Below, piece after piece: positions 5,948 to 16,100 of a stretch of DNA of 21,714 bases. The position numbers and the translations under genes are program-made. Under the pieces are notes generated by a model that worked only from the letters and a program-made list of their open reading frames with translations, was not told the DNA's origin and did not search any database. Origin of the DNA: a virus; IMG/VR virus record IMGVR_UViG_3300037088_000382, positions 1 through 21,714 of that record, one strand, 5' to 3'. The stretch's first letter is position 1; each line of letters starts with the position of its first letter.

Positions 5948-7039
5948 TTAAAAGTCGGAGTTGTAAGCTCTTACGGCTGCTTGGTATATAGGGAGAGTAA
6001 CTAGTCCACTAAATTGGGCGACTAGGCTATTAGAAAAGATTAAAGTAAGTCCATCGCTACCATTTGACCCAGTATAGCCCCCGCTAACCCCTCCTCTCGT
6101 ATCGATATTTCCAGCAGCCCCAGCCGCCTCCCAGACAATCTCTCCCGCATTAATAATAACTAGGCCACCGCCGCCGCCTCCGGCTGAGCCGGTTCCACCT
6201 GTGGCATCAATAGATCCACCGTTCATCACAAGTTTACCGCAAGAAATGAAACAAACTCCACCACCAGCCGCCCCACCCCCAGTATTGCCAGAGACATAAG
6301 AAGACCCCCCACCACCGCAACCTCCATTTATTTTATAGGGAGCAAGGTTTTTTGCTGGTATCTTGTTTTCCATTTCATAAATTAGTGCTTCCAAGTAAAC
6401 GGAAGGCTGAAATCTGCTATTTGCATTAAGAAATATGGAACTTGTCCCGCCATGGCCAACCCCCGCAGCTCCATAGGTGGTGCCGTTACCTCCACTCCCT
6501 CCCCAAAATACTCTCTGGATTCCGGCATTGTCAGTTGTTGCGGGGCGTCCGTTAGCTCCCACCCCCGAGGCGTTGGCATTTCCCCCGTTTCCACTTCCGC
6601 CAAGAGTTCCACCGAGGAAACTCCCACCACCAAAATCAATAAGCGGGCATAAATATCCTTGACATCCGGTAGCGCTAACCCAAGTTGAACCACCAGAACA
6701 AACGGTTCCATCAACCCGAATAATCCCACCAGAATTCAGAGAAATAGTATCCCTTACAGTGACTTTATAAGTTGCATATTGATTTGGAGATGTTTCCCCG
6801 GCTACAAAAGCCGTAGGTAATAGTTGCGAATTTATCGATAACCCCTTACAGATAAAATCTTGACCACCTGTATATAAATTATAGTAAGCACCGCCCCCAG
6901 AAGGAGGAAAGGGCACTCCGTTAATGCAAGTTGGCGAGCTAATAGTAATTTTTGAGCTTCCGCCACCAGTAAAGGCACCTGGCCCTAAAAACAACCTGTC
7001 TTTATAAAATCCCTGTCCAGTAATTCCTAGATTTTTCAT
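5948..7039 (-). CDS. Glycine-rich tail/appendage protein (363 aa)
   Basis: About the second half is dominated by glycine clusters: GGGSFLGGTLGGSGNGG (137-153), WGGSGGNG (179-186), NGGCGGGGSS (238-247), TGGGAAGGGV (253-262), GGTGSAGGGGGG (281-292) and GGVSGGYTGSNGSDG (316-330). These alternate with short beta-like strands (VCFISCGKLVMNGGSIDATG, LVIINAGEIVW). This pattern occurs in phage fibre and adhesin proteins, and a polyglycine-type packing like that of the S16 gp38 adhesin is conceivable, but not shown. The ATG follows the previous gene by a single nt with AGG upstream. Seven cysteines are scattered among the repeats, unusual for a fibre. Most likely a host-contact or baseplate decoration protein. 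Confidence 0.7.
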   Translation of the reverse strand: MKNLGITGQGFYKDRLFLGPGAFTGGGSSKITISSPTCINGVPFPPSGGGAYYNLYTGGQDFICKGLSINSQLLPTAFVAGETSPNQYATYKVTVRDTISLNSGGIIRVDGTVCSGGSTWVSATGCQGYLCPLIDFGGGSFLGGTLGGSGNGGNANASGVGANGRPATTDNAGIQRVFWGGSGGNGTTYGAAGVGHGGTSSIFLNANSRFQPSVYLEALIYEMENKIPAKNLAPYKINGGCGGGGSSYVSGNTGGGAAGGGVCFISCGKLVMNGGSIDATGGTGSAGGGGGGLVIINAGEIVWEAAGAAGNIDTRGGVSGGYTGSNGSDGLTLIFSNSLVAQFSGLVTLPIYQAAVRAYNSDF

Positions 7040-7040
7040 A

Positions 7041-9128
7041 TTAACCTACAGTATAGTCTGGGCCAGAGGCAATAGTTGTAAAACTACCGTCCATCCACAT
7101 GACGCACATCTGATCGTTAGTAATGTTGTCAGTAGTAACCCAATTGCTTATTTCCGAACCATCAAGAGCTGGTTCCCCGGCCTTTGGTATTACATTTAGC
7201 ATAAAGTACAGTCCTGCATAGCTTCCGCCAGCCGTTACCTTTACTGCAGAACCAGCAAAGAGATCATAGCCATATCCTAGAGCTTGGTTTGAATAAGGGC
7301 TACCCGCATCGTCCGCCCTTTGCATAATTGCATAGTGACTCCCGTCACCAATTTGAACAACGACATAGATACCGTTAAATGCGTTGCTTGGATTGTTTAC
7401 TAAAATTCTATCTCCAACAATTGCTGCCACGCCATCAACACTAAGAGCCCCATATCCAGTAGCTGTTAGGATTGTATTGCTGCTATTATAAGTCCAAGAA
7501 TGGGCGTTATCTAAAAGGCGACAAGGAGTCTTCCAAACTTTAGTAGCCTTACAGAAATATTTGATATGAGGATTGCCGCTACCATCAGTATGCGGAGCAA
7601 GCGGAAGAATTGTGATACCTTCAATAGTCCAAGCTTTGGTGCCATCATAGTGACACTGGTTTTGGATGGTTAAAGGAATTGAATCTACAAGTAAGTCTCC
7701 GTTAGGCGTGCTGCTGCTTCTAATGTGAGTAGAATAGGTGCTATTAGTGGTGATAATAACATTTTGATCGCCAGCACTGCTGCCACGGCCAACCACAATA
7801 TCGTTGGCTGAAAGAAGAGTCGTTACCCCTAAGTCAGTATTGTGAGATAGACCGCCACAGGTTGCTGTATAGTATGCGCTATCGGCTAATCCAACAGCAA
7901 CAGGGTCTGTAATGCTACCATTAGCATTAATAGTGGTCCTAATCATTCCAGCAACAGTAGTAGTCGCTAGCTGGAATGCAGATCCTACAGGGTAGCTTTG
8001 ATCCCTGATGAAAATTTTAGTACCAGAGCGAATAGCTATAATCCATCGCTGTCCTGGCACCGTACTGCCGCCAAGAGTGGCCAATGGGGCCTTTTGGGCG
8101 GACAATGCGTTGCTTAAAGCTACTGTCTTGTTAGCTGTTCGATCTAAATCAACGAAGAGACATTCGCCGTCGGCTAGATTGGTTAACCCTGCAGAGCTAG
8201 TAAGCTGATCTGCGACCTGGTTAATGGTAGCCGTGCTATTATCGATAAGGAAGGCAATGCTCTTCCAGTGTAGATTTGTACCATCCCATTCAAAGGACTC
8301 TCCATTAGAGGCAAAGATTCCACCCGCTGTCATCCTGACGTTTCGATCAGCCGTCAGGCTGTACCAATATTCCCCACCGCCAATTTCCTGAAGGCGGGTC
8401 ATGGTAGCGTTCATCCACTGTTTCAGTGATTTAATACTCCTATCACCAGCTACAGTAGCTAACGCTGGATTGGCTTCATTCCTTCCACCGGGCCAGCCAA
8501 ATGGCTGATTTACGGTGGGGGAGTCGCCGCCAGCTCCATTCCTGAACAGCAGGTTGCGGGCGTCAACAATATTAGTAATTGTATTGTTAGCGTCAGTTGT
8601 AACTATGTACAGTGGAGCAATAGAAGGAGACCCAGAAAATGTCTGGCTAGAGATAGTAATTACGTAGTCTAGAGTCCTACCAAGAGGAACGACCCTGCTA
8701 GATTCTGTGTTTGGAACTGTATTGAGGAACCTTACACTTTCAGAAGTAGAATTGTCGGCACTTCTTAATAGGTCAATGCCAATATAGTTAACCGTATTTG
8801 GTGTCCAACTACCCTGAAGTCTGGTATTTAGGGTGTTTAAGGTTTCGTTTGCTCGACTAAGGGGAACCTGAAAGAAAGATCCCGAGTCCGAAGCAGAGGG
8901 GTGAACAAGTCTCCCGCCAGCCGTATTAATGGAAAAGGAGGTTGCAGATAGGCCGACAGTCGTAGCAGGGCTGACTACATCAAATCCCTTAACGACGCAT
9001 GGCACCCCGCCCGTTATCAATAAGCCTATGGCATCAAAGTCATAGCAAATAGATGACTCGACTGAACGCAAGTGGGGTACATCTACCCGCATCTGCCCTA
9101 AAGTGTTTAATTGCCTATTGACAGCCAT
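7041..9128 (-). CDS. Tail-fibre/baseplate appendage protein (695 aa)
   Basis: The protein is Ser/Thr/Asn/Gly-rich and beta-rich, with no membrane segment. Residues about 205-265 contain FGWPGGRNEANPAL and a W-x-M-x-L-xx-I pattern (KQWMNATMTRLQEIGGGEYW). Residues about 563-612 match a module common in phage fibres: DGVAAIVGDRILVNN, then NGIYVVV, then MQRADDAGSP. The start ATG has AGGA seven nt upstream. It is followed immediately (TAA-T-ATG) by the glycine-rich gene, so the two are co-translated and probably co-assembled. A baseplate-proximal fibre or wedge extension is likely; which is not decided by the sequence. Confidence 0.75.
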   Translation of the reverse strand: MAVNRQLNTLGQMRVDVPHLRSVESSICYDFDAIGLLITGGVPCVVKGFDVVSPATTVGLSATSFSINTAGGRLVHPSASDSGSFFQVPLSRANETLNTLNTRLQGSWTPNTVNYIGIDLLRSADNSTSESVRFLNTVPNTESSRVVPLGRTLDYVITISSQTFSGSPSIAPLYIVTTDANNTITNIVDARNLLFRNGAGGDSPTVNQPFGWPGGRNEANPALATVAGDRSIKSLKQWMNATMTRLQEIGGGEYWYSLTADRNVRMTAGGIFASNGESFEWDGTNLHWKSIAFLIDNSTATINQVADQLTSSAGLTNLADGECLFVDLDRTANKTVALSNALSAQKAPLATLGGSTVPGQRWIIAIRSGTKIFIRDQSYPVGSAFQLATTTVAGMIRTTINANGSITDPVAVGLADSAYYTATCGGLSHNTDLGVTTLLSANDIVVGRGSSAGDQNVIITTNSTYSTHIRSSSTPNGDLLVDSIPLTIQNQCHYDGTKAWTIEGITILPLAPHTDGSGNPHIKYFCKATKVWKTPCRLLDNAHSWTYNSSNTILTATGYGALSVDGVAAIVGDRILVNNPSNAFNGIYVVVQIGDGSHYAIMQRADDAGSPYSNQALGYGYDLFAGSAVKVTAGGSYAGLYFMLNVIPKAGEPALDGSEISNWVTTDNITNDQMCVMWMDGSFTTIASGPDYTVG

Positions 9129-9149
9129 TAGATATCCTAAAGATTGTGC

Positions 9150-9575
9150 CTAAGTTGGCGATTCCGTATTGTTACCATAAAGCAAGCCCTTAAAGGCAAT
9201 AGTTCCGGTAACATAGCCCTTAGTAGGGATATTCCAGGTTTGCCTAATAACAGAATTTTTCTTGCTTTCGAAGATGATCGTGTCAGTAATTCTATCCACA
9301 ATCAGAATGGAGAAATATTTGCCTCTAGTGGCTGCTTGCCAGGTTGGCATCATGCCTGCCCCTTCAATACCCCCGTCGTGGGCCTGTCGGTAGATCGTCA
9401 TCATCCCGGAGCAGGCAAGGGGGCCGGGTATAAGCTCCTGAGGCTCTAGGGTGTCGATGCCGTGGACTTCCTTCTGGGGGCTGTCTTCTGTGTGGCTGAA
9501 ATTGGAAACGCCGGCAAACGGCTTCCCATTGAGGTACATGACGGTTCTTGCGCCAACCAACAAATTAAGTGACAT
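9150..9575 (-). CDS. Tail-tube-like structural protein (141 aa)
   Basis: A 141-aa protein with a layout of beta strands typical of the tail-tube fold: an N-terminal strand and hairpin (VMYLNGKPFAGVSNFSHTED), an acidic loop with KEVHGIDTLEPQEL, a GMMTIYR strand, then DRITDTIIFES and a closing GYVTGTIAFKGLLYG strand. This resembles small tail-tube or tube-initiator proteins of contractile phages, but no exact family is recognised. The ATG at 9575 is preferred over a GTG at 9587, because the GTGAGG around that GTG serves as the ribosome binding site with 6-nt spacing. The start overlaps the end of the preceding gene by 11 nt. Being between baseplate genes, it may be a hub or tube-baseplate connector rather than the main tube subunit. 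Confidence 0.6.
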   Translation of the reverse strand: MSLNLLVGARTVMYLNGKPFAGVSNFSHTEDSPQKEVHGIDTLEPQELIPGPLACSGMMTIYRQAHDGGIEGAGMMPTWQAATRGKYFSILIVDRITDTIIFESKKNSVIRQTWNIPTKGYVTGTIAFKGLLYGNNTESPT

Positions 9576-12500
9576 TGCGCGCCTCACTTAGGAAAGTGTC
9601 AAGCTCATCCGGCCCAAAAACCTCAATAATGTCTGAAAGCTTGTAGCTACCGCTCATTGGCAATTCTTCGTTACCCAACCCTCTATCGCCTGGATATCTA
9701 ACGTTTATTAGTAAGTCTATCCCAGCCGCAGAGATATCGGTAATGTACTGCTTTGCGGCAGCTAAGCCCGCGTTAGAGGCAGTTACGTAAAAAGCCCCCG
9801 GCTGGGTGTTAATATCTGGGTTATACGCAGCAACCTGAGATACTACGGATAACACAATATTGTCGGTAGATAGTAGCTCTACAGGGAAGTTATAGGACGG
9901 GTCAGGAATAAGAACCGTATAGATAGATGTTGGATTGTCCCTGACGAAATACTTAAATGGCCCAACCTGGTTTTTAAAACCAAAATTGGCAACAAGATAG
10001 CCTTCAATGGGAAGATTAGTAACATCTCCATCTACTTGGATTGGAGGGCACCCCTTTCCTTGGGGAATAGTTGTTTTTAGGGAAAGTGTATTCCCACTCA
10101 GCCCAAACGGCTGATTTTTATCATAAATGTAAGGGCCAAGGACACTTTGTTGAATGGCAGATAAAGAAGTAAAGACGGCTTGAAAGTTGGTATCCGACTT
10201 GGTATAGCCAGGTTGGTCTGTAACGAAAGAAGCTGTTCCAGGAGAACCGGCAGCTTTTACTATTCCGTTGACTCCACCACAGCGTCCATTTTCTGTGTAG
10301 CACTGAATAGCAGCAGCTTGAGCGTTATTATGTTCTGTCGTTCCGGAAAGATAAGAGCCACCGGGGCGAATAATGATAGGCTTGTCAGTATTAGCAAAAG
10401 CTACCGTACTTCCTGTCCTAAACGAGACAGCGGGCAAAGAAGTAACAGAAGTCTTCCAAGTCATTGTTTCAAGATCTAGATACTCAATTCTTTTTGACTG
10501 GGATCCTCCACAGACATATACTCGATTTAGAACAGGCTCATAATGGCAGCTGCAGTAGCTATGGGGATCCTGAGTGTCAGGAATAGGACTCCAGTATCCC
10601 GTGTAAGGATCGTAGATTTCGCAAGACTTCAGTTCGTAATTTAGCTGGTTGCCTGTAGGATCAATAGGTTGACTATGGAGATTTCCAATACCACCAACGA
10701 CTAAAATTCTATTCCCTGGAAGCGTGGTGTGTCCAAAGGCAAACCTTGCATAGGTCATACCCCCGGTCTGTACACAAGTGTAGCTACCGCTATTATACTT
10801 TATGAGTTCACAAGAACTTAGGGGCGTCCCCATATTAGTAAGGGTAGAGGAGTTTGAATTGTTGGGAAGCCTACCTCCAATTACTAATGCATTTCCCCCG
10901 CCCACATCCGCCAGCTTGGCGTTTGAGCGGGCGTAATTGAGAGAAATTCCATAAGTGTTTCCCCATTGACCAAGTTGATTGCCAACAGCGTAGCTAGGAT
11001 CCCAGAAGTTGATATTAGCAGTTGCTACGCCTGTATTATCCACACCACCGGCCGTTACGGCCTTATTTGTGGGGGAAGATAGCCAAACCAAACCAGCGTC
11101 CGCCAAGGGGGTACTCGGTTGCGTTCCTGTGATTTCTGTTAAAGTGTTTGCAGTAGCTGAGTATAGAAAAGTCCTTTGTTCGGCGTAGCCGGACCCAGTA
11201 GCGTGAGTAGGTCCACCAGGATACCCCCCCACCACCAATATCTTGTTCCAGAACCTAGGATAGTCAATTAGGGCAAGACTTGAGCCTAAACCGCTGATAT
11301 TGCTATTGGAAGTAGTTGCCCAGGTATAGGTATGTGAAACGACTTGATTGGTAACCGTCTGTCCAGTAACTGTATATTTTGAAACTGACTTGATGTCCGT
11401 GCTAGTGTCAATATTTCTACCGCCCAAAACAATGTTGACGTTGTTTAGGTCTGTGATACACTTAGCTAGAATTCCGGTATAGCCACCAACAGCGGTTGCG
11501 CAGCTAAAAAGGGAGGCTGCAGAGGTACCTGAAGAAGCGGCTGTAGAAATGAGATCGGTAGCATCTAGCAATTTGGGCAGGAATCCGGAAATAATGCCGA
11601 ATTGATTTAAGGTAGGTGTTGAACCAGAAAGAGAGCTGCTGCCAGTAGGAAGTCTTGTAATTGAAGAAAGGTTGTACTCAACAGGATTAGATAGATAAGC
11701 CCCGTTAGAGCTATCTCTTACTACGATTTCGGTATTGACAGGTAAGGATACTCGGGATTGACCAAGCTTATTGCTCAATAAAGCATAATTGGAACTATCG
11801 TAGATTTGCTTAGTAGTTGGCCGCCAGATGCTGAGGCTATTAGAACTAATCGGGGAAACGGTTTCGGTTACAGCTACTTTATTATTAATCGTAACTTTTC
11901 TTACGCCACTGATAGTTGTAATACTCTCAATAGGGAAGCTGCCCCTGTTGTTAAGAGAGAACTCAGAACCAAGGATATTGATATAGTCGCCGGCTACTAC
12001 ATTCTGAAAAATAGATAGGACCTTGGTGCTAGCTGTAGAAAAAGTGATTGAAGCTTTGTTTAGCGGTAAGTCCGTAATGGTAACTTGAGTAGAAGGACTT
12101 AGGGTGTTGTCAATTGAATTGTACAGTAAGGCATCAAACTGTAGAGCTGACTGTGCGCTTCCACTCGTAACTTCAATAGACGATCTTAGTCCTAGAGTTC
12201 CAGAGAAGATCCTTACCTTTGTTTCATTTGTTTCTAGGTCTTGATATTCTACAGCAAAGGCATTACTCTTGTACTGAACAAAGGCTTTGTTAATAGCTGC
12301 GCAGACTTCAGTAGCGGTAGCCATTAGGGGGTTGACAAAGTCTGTCCAGAGAAACACAACAGGGACTGCTAAGTGTCCGTCAACTGTGATATTAAGAGTA
12401 GCTTTGTCAAACAGAGTAAACGGCTCATATAAGGCTGAGCTGATATTTGCCCTTACGGCCTGTGGACCGTAGATAATCTCTAGAAGGTCTAGGTTAGCAT

Positions 12501-13164
12501 TCTGAGTAAGCTTGTCGTTAACAATAGTAATAGCAAGAGTTCTAAAGGCATCGTCAACAAGTCCTAAGGCTGTGGGTTTAGCAATACCGTTATTGGAAGC
12601 TCGGATAGAAAGATACTTGCCGCTAGCGGACGAAACATAGAATTGGTCAAATAATTTGTTAACAGTGTTAACAACAGCACTGTTTCCAGTATTGAGTCCT
12701 TCAATCAATCCTTCCCAGTTGGGCTTGCCTAAAAAGGCAGGGTTGAAGAATTTTCTTACTAAATTGGAGTCGTTAGACAGGCCGGGAATATCCTGATTAA
12801 TAGCAACAACATTAAAAATATAGGCCGGAGTTTCAGGCAGCAAAGCAGATGTAATTGAACTTACTATTTTTGCTTGAGTAAAAGACAGCTTCCATTGTCC
12901 ATAAGTCAGGTCTCGATCTAGGTAGATATCAATAGCTTTAGGAGAAGCAGTAGTCGCCGTAGCTAGATTAATTTGGACCGTATTTGGGCCAGTAAGGGAG
13001 TAGCTCGTCCCATCGGTGGCCTTGTTAGCTCCTAATACCGGAGGATGTGTGTACCATACCCGTAAAGAGCTGGTGCTTAGTAGCTCTACTTTAGCAACAA
13101 GGAAATCTGTCCCAATTCCTGGAACCCCAGCGCTAAACGAGCCGTCTTTGATGGAAAGGAGCAT
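9565..13164 (-). CDS. Large baseplate protein with internal kelch-like propeller (1199 aa)
   Basis: The outer parts look like one baseplate protein. Residues about 140-240 contain FFNPAFLGKPNWEGLIEGL, YVSSASGKYLSIRA and DDAFRTLAITIVNDK; the C-terminus contains YITDISAAGIDLL, VRYPGDRGLGNEELP and VFGPDELDTFL. Between them lie a bacteria-style beta module (ATEVCAAINKAF...LRSSIEVTSGSAQ, about 278-345), a GDYINILGSEF / NNRGSFPIESI module (about 390-430) and a kelch-like propeller at about 570-955 with seven GG-strand motifs. The outer segments probably build the wedge while the propeller projects. The gene follows the J-like gene by 19 nt and overlaps the next by 11 nt. The start ATG has only a weak ribosome site. 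Assignment to baseplate rests on neighbours and motif style; exact family equivalents are not named. Confidence 0.8.
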   Translation of the reverse strand: MLLSIKDGSFSAGVPGIGTDFLVAKVELLSTSSLRVWYTHPPVLGANKATDGTSYSLTGPNTVQINLATATTASPKAIDIYLDRDLTYGQWKLSFTQAKIVSSITSALLPETPAYIFNVVAINQDIPGLSNDSNLVRKFFNPAFLGKPNWEGLIEGLNTGNSAVVNTVNKLFDQFYVSSASGKYLSIRASNNGIAKPTALGLVDDAFRTLAITIVNDKLTQNANLDLLEIIYGPQAVRANISSALYEPFTLFDKATLNITVDGHLAVPVVFLWTDFVNPLMATATEVCAAINKAFVQYKSNAFAVEYQDLETNETKVRIFSGTLGLRSSIEVTSGSAQSALQFDALLYNSIDNTLSPSTQVTITDLPLNKASITFSTASTKVLSIFQNVVAGDYINILGSEFSLNNRGSFPIESITTISGVRKVTINNKVAVTETVSPISSNSLSIWRPTTKQIYDSSNYALLSNKLGQSRVSLPVNTEIVVRDSSNGAYLSNPVEYNLSSITRLPTGSSSLSGSTPTLNQFGIISGFLPKLLDATDLISTAASSGTSAASLFSCATAVGGYTGILAKCITDLNNVNIVLGGRNIDTSTDIKSVSKYTVTGQTVTNQVVSHTYTWATTSNSNISGLGSSLALIDYPRFWNKILVVGGYPGGPTHATGSGYAEQRTFLYSATANTLTEITGTQPSTPLADAGLVWLSSPTNKAVTAGGVDNTGVATANINFWDPSYAVGNQLGQWGNTYGISLNYARSNAKLADVGGGNALVIGGRLPNNSNSSTLTNMGTPLSSCELIKYNSGSYTCVQTGGMTYARFAFGHTTLPGNRILVVGGIGNLHSQPIDPTGNQLNYELKSCEIYDPYTGYWSPIPDTQDPHSYCSCHYEPVLNRVYVCGGSQSKRIEYLDLETMTWKTSVTSLPAVSFRTGSTVAFANTDKPIIIRPGGSYLSGTTEHNNAQAAAIQCYTENGRCGGVNGIVKAAGSPGTASFVTDQPGYTKSDTNFQAVFTSLSAIQQSVLGPYIYDKNQPFGLSGNTLSLKTTIPQGKGCPPIQVDGDVTNLPIEGYLVANFGFKNQVGPFKYFVRDNPTSIYTVLIPDPSYNFPVELLSTDNIVLSVVSQVAAYNPDINTQPGAFYVTASNAGLAAAKQYITDISAAGIDLLINVRYPGDRGLGNEELPMSGSYKLSDIIEVFGPDELDTFLSEARNVT
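10300..11457 (-). other. Kelch-like beta-propeller domain in the 1199-aa protein
   Basis: Seven regularly spaced strands ending in a GG pair lie at about residues 581 (NIVLGGRN), 646 (KILVVGGYPG), 705 (AVTAGGVD), 763 (ALVIGGRLP), 824 (RILVVGGIGN), 886 (RVYVCGGSQS) and 935 (PIIIRPGGSYL). Several are followed after a loop by Tyr/Trp positions typical of kelch, such as SCEIYDPYTGYWSPIP and IEYLDLETMTWK. Spacing of about 50-65 residues gives a seven-bladed propeller. Kelch propellers commonly bind proteins or glycans; the ligand here is unknown. Confidence 0.8.
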
Positions 13165-13183
13165 CTTTACTTAAGATTGCGCC

Positions 13184-16100
13184 CTAGACGCCTAGGAAGA
13201 TGACGCTAATATCTTCCTGCGGGTTTAAGACCATCCCCTTCTCCGACGCTGATAGGATCACCTGGTCTCCCTCAAACAGAGGTGTGACCGTATCCACGCC
13301 GTCTACCTTACTGGCGGCTGACACCATGTCAGATACAGAGATGTTCTCTCCGTGAGGACTACTATTAATAACTCCAGCAATAATGGACTTAACCCTGTCG
13401 GCAAGTTCTTGGCTCGGGTTTCCGACAGATCGTATGGCAAAAGCTCTTTGGATCCTCTTGATGACCGGACCGTCAACCAAAACCGAAGCTCCATTTGCTA
13501 CGAATCCAGGATAGGTTTGGGTGTCCGAAGTCCCATAGAGAACCTTATTCACTTCACCAACTAATCCTGTATGATATTTATATGCATCAATTCCTAGGTT
13601 TAGATCATTTGGAAAGTTGGGCTTGCTGGTTGATTCAATAATAGAACCAGCAGAGATTGAAATAGCTGCAGATTCTGGAGGAACTGATTGGTAACCGACA
13701 CCCATATCACACAGCTTAATGTCAGTTAAGCCACTATTGGCCTGATTGGGGTTAATCCCCAAAATCTTCTTGTAGAACACACCAGGATTTGCCTCAATAA
13801 CCTGAACACTAAAGATGTTCATTAGTTTTGATCCGGCAAACTTGGTGGCCGTTTTGTTTTGGATAGAGACTTTGAAGCAAGGATTTATAAACTGAGCACC
13901 ACCAGAAAGAGAACCCACAGAGTCAATCGTCCAAGATCCTTTGTTCCCTGCTCCAAACCTGTCGTCTGTAACAACAATGGTATCTCCAGGAAGAAGAGAG
14001 CCCGAGTCTAAGATGTTGAAGTCGCAAACGGACTTTTCTTCTGCTACAGTTGGATTCTCAATCCAAATGACAGAGCCATTATGTGTAACGTTGACAATTT
14101 TAAATACGCCTTTATTGGCGTTGTGGACTAGTGGCAAGTTGGTAGTAATAAGTCCTCCCGAAAAAGACCGGGTTGTGATATAGATGTACTGCCCACAGTT
14201 TCTAAGATCGGGATTAAGGAAGTAAGGAGAGTTAAGCTTAATTACAGCAAAGTTGCCCGCTTTTTCAAAGCTGGCTGTAGTCGTCTTGTGTTGGGCAAAC
14301 GCTGTAATGAATGGCAGGTTGCCGCCTGATATCGTCCAGGTTCCATCTTCGGCAACAGAGGTTACTGTAATTCCAGCAATGCTATTTGAATAGGGTTTTT
14401 GTATATTGACAGTATTGACGATCTTAACAATGTCCCCGCCCCTGAAACCATCCGCGCCAGAAGTATTGACCGAAACAATAAACGCTGGCCCACCTTCATA
14501 AGGAACCAACGCCGAGCCAACAACCGCTGCTGTAGCTTGGTTAGCTCCAACACCAGAAACCTGGATTGCTGATTGACTTCCGGCGTTTTTGGAGGTGATT
14601 TGAATTGAGGTGCCACTATTGATAGCTTCAATTAGAGCTTGGCTCCATAAACCCGTGATACACGGGGTATTGAGCCATCTTACTACATCAGAAGCGTATG
14701 CTGGCAATAGATAGATTTCTTCATTCTGCCAATCGCTATTGGTTGCTAGATTAGACGCCGTCGGTCGCTTTAGTACAACCTGATGGTCCACAGAAATAGA
14801 GCCAGGAAGGGCGGTGCTTAATACCGCATTGTAGCCGTCTACTAACTGGGTTCCGCTATCCCAAGCGGTATTGGTGTCCCAATCAGCCGCATTAATAACC
14901 GTACTTCCGCCACTAAGAAGTGTGGCGGTAATCGGACAAGCTGATTTAGCAGCGGTAGCTAGAGCATTGACAGAAGCTACAATGCTTGATTCTGTAGCTG
15001 TTGAGTTTCTAAAAACAGAAACAGTAGCTGGGGTTGAAGTTAGGCTGCCAGCACCGCTAGTGTCTCCTAAGATTTTACCTTTGAGATATTGATTACTGGA
15101 ACCAATAGCTGTAATTTTGATCGGATTGTTATTAAAAAGAGTAGAATATTGAGGATCACCAATAACAGCAATGTCCCCAGTCGAAATAGTGGGATCGAAG
15201 CCAACTTTGGCAATAGCTGCAGGATCTAGACTGATGGTGCCGGGATTAGTAGTAAGAGAATATGTGGCGGTTCCATCATCTAATGATAGTGGAGCAAGAT
15301 AGATGTCTTGAAGCATCGTACTTGTATTTAAGCTGCCAACATTTACAATAATGGTTTGCCCACTTAATAGGGTAGTCGGTGTAGGGGTAATTGCATCATA
15401 TCTAATAACGTCCCCAATACTAAAGACGTTAACAAGGTGAGAGTCGGGGTACTGGATGCGGAGGGCTGTTTGATCCCCAATTGTAGTTCTTTCTGCCTGA
15501 GTAACCTGGAATCCTGTTAGTAGATGGATTTCCTTGATGTTGTTCGAAAGTGGATACTCCTGTATGTTTAGTCGGGTGGTAGGAGTTATTGTGTTATTGG
15601 TATAGGCAGCCCCAGAAGGTAAGTTGATATTAATAAAGGTTTTGTCTGCGTGGGAGTATGTTGGCGGGTTCTTGAGCCAGGCATGATCCAAAGTAACCGA
15701 AAGCTGTTGCGCCGGGGCGGTAGGATACAAGTACCTTACAATGTAATTCTCACCCTCCGCTCCAGGTCGGTAGAATCGATAGAGAATATTTCCGACCTTA
15801 TTGCGGGCCTTCATTAAAACATCGAAGTTGTTAAATGAATAGCCAACACCGAACTTCTTTGCTAGTGTGTCATGGCTGTTTTCAGCATCGTTAATGGTAA
15901 TTTGAGAGCCGTAAGTTGAGTTAGCAGCTGCAACTTTACGACTCATTGGAATAGAAAAGAATCCCGAAGTGGTGTTCTGATCTACAACGACAGACAGTTT
16001 ATCAGTAGGACTAAACTTAAAGGGTAGCCCACAATAGAACGGCTGATTTGGGCTTAAAGCCACAGAACTACTAATCCCTAAAGCTGTAGAGTCTGAGAAG

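Noticed and set aside
6382-6729. Open frames in both strands across the glycine-rich gene
   Set aside because: They arise from glycine-codon bias (GGN/CCN runs) in the real frame; their products are low-complexity with no start signals or tight packing.
9144-9449. Plus-strand open frame of about 100 aa opposite the tail-tube-like gene
   Set aside because: It is wholly opposite a better supported gene, with no ribosome site and no neighbours on that strand.
9576-9587. GTG start for the tail-tube-like gene
   Set aside because: This GTG is part of GTGAGG, the probable ribosome site for the ATG at 9575.
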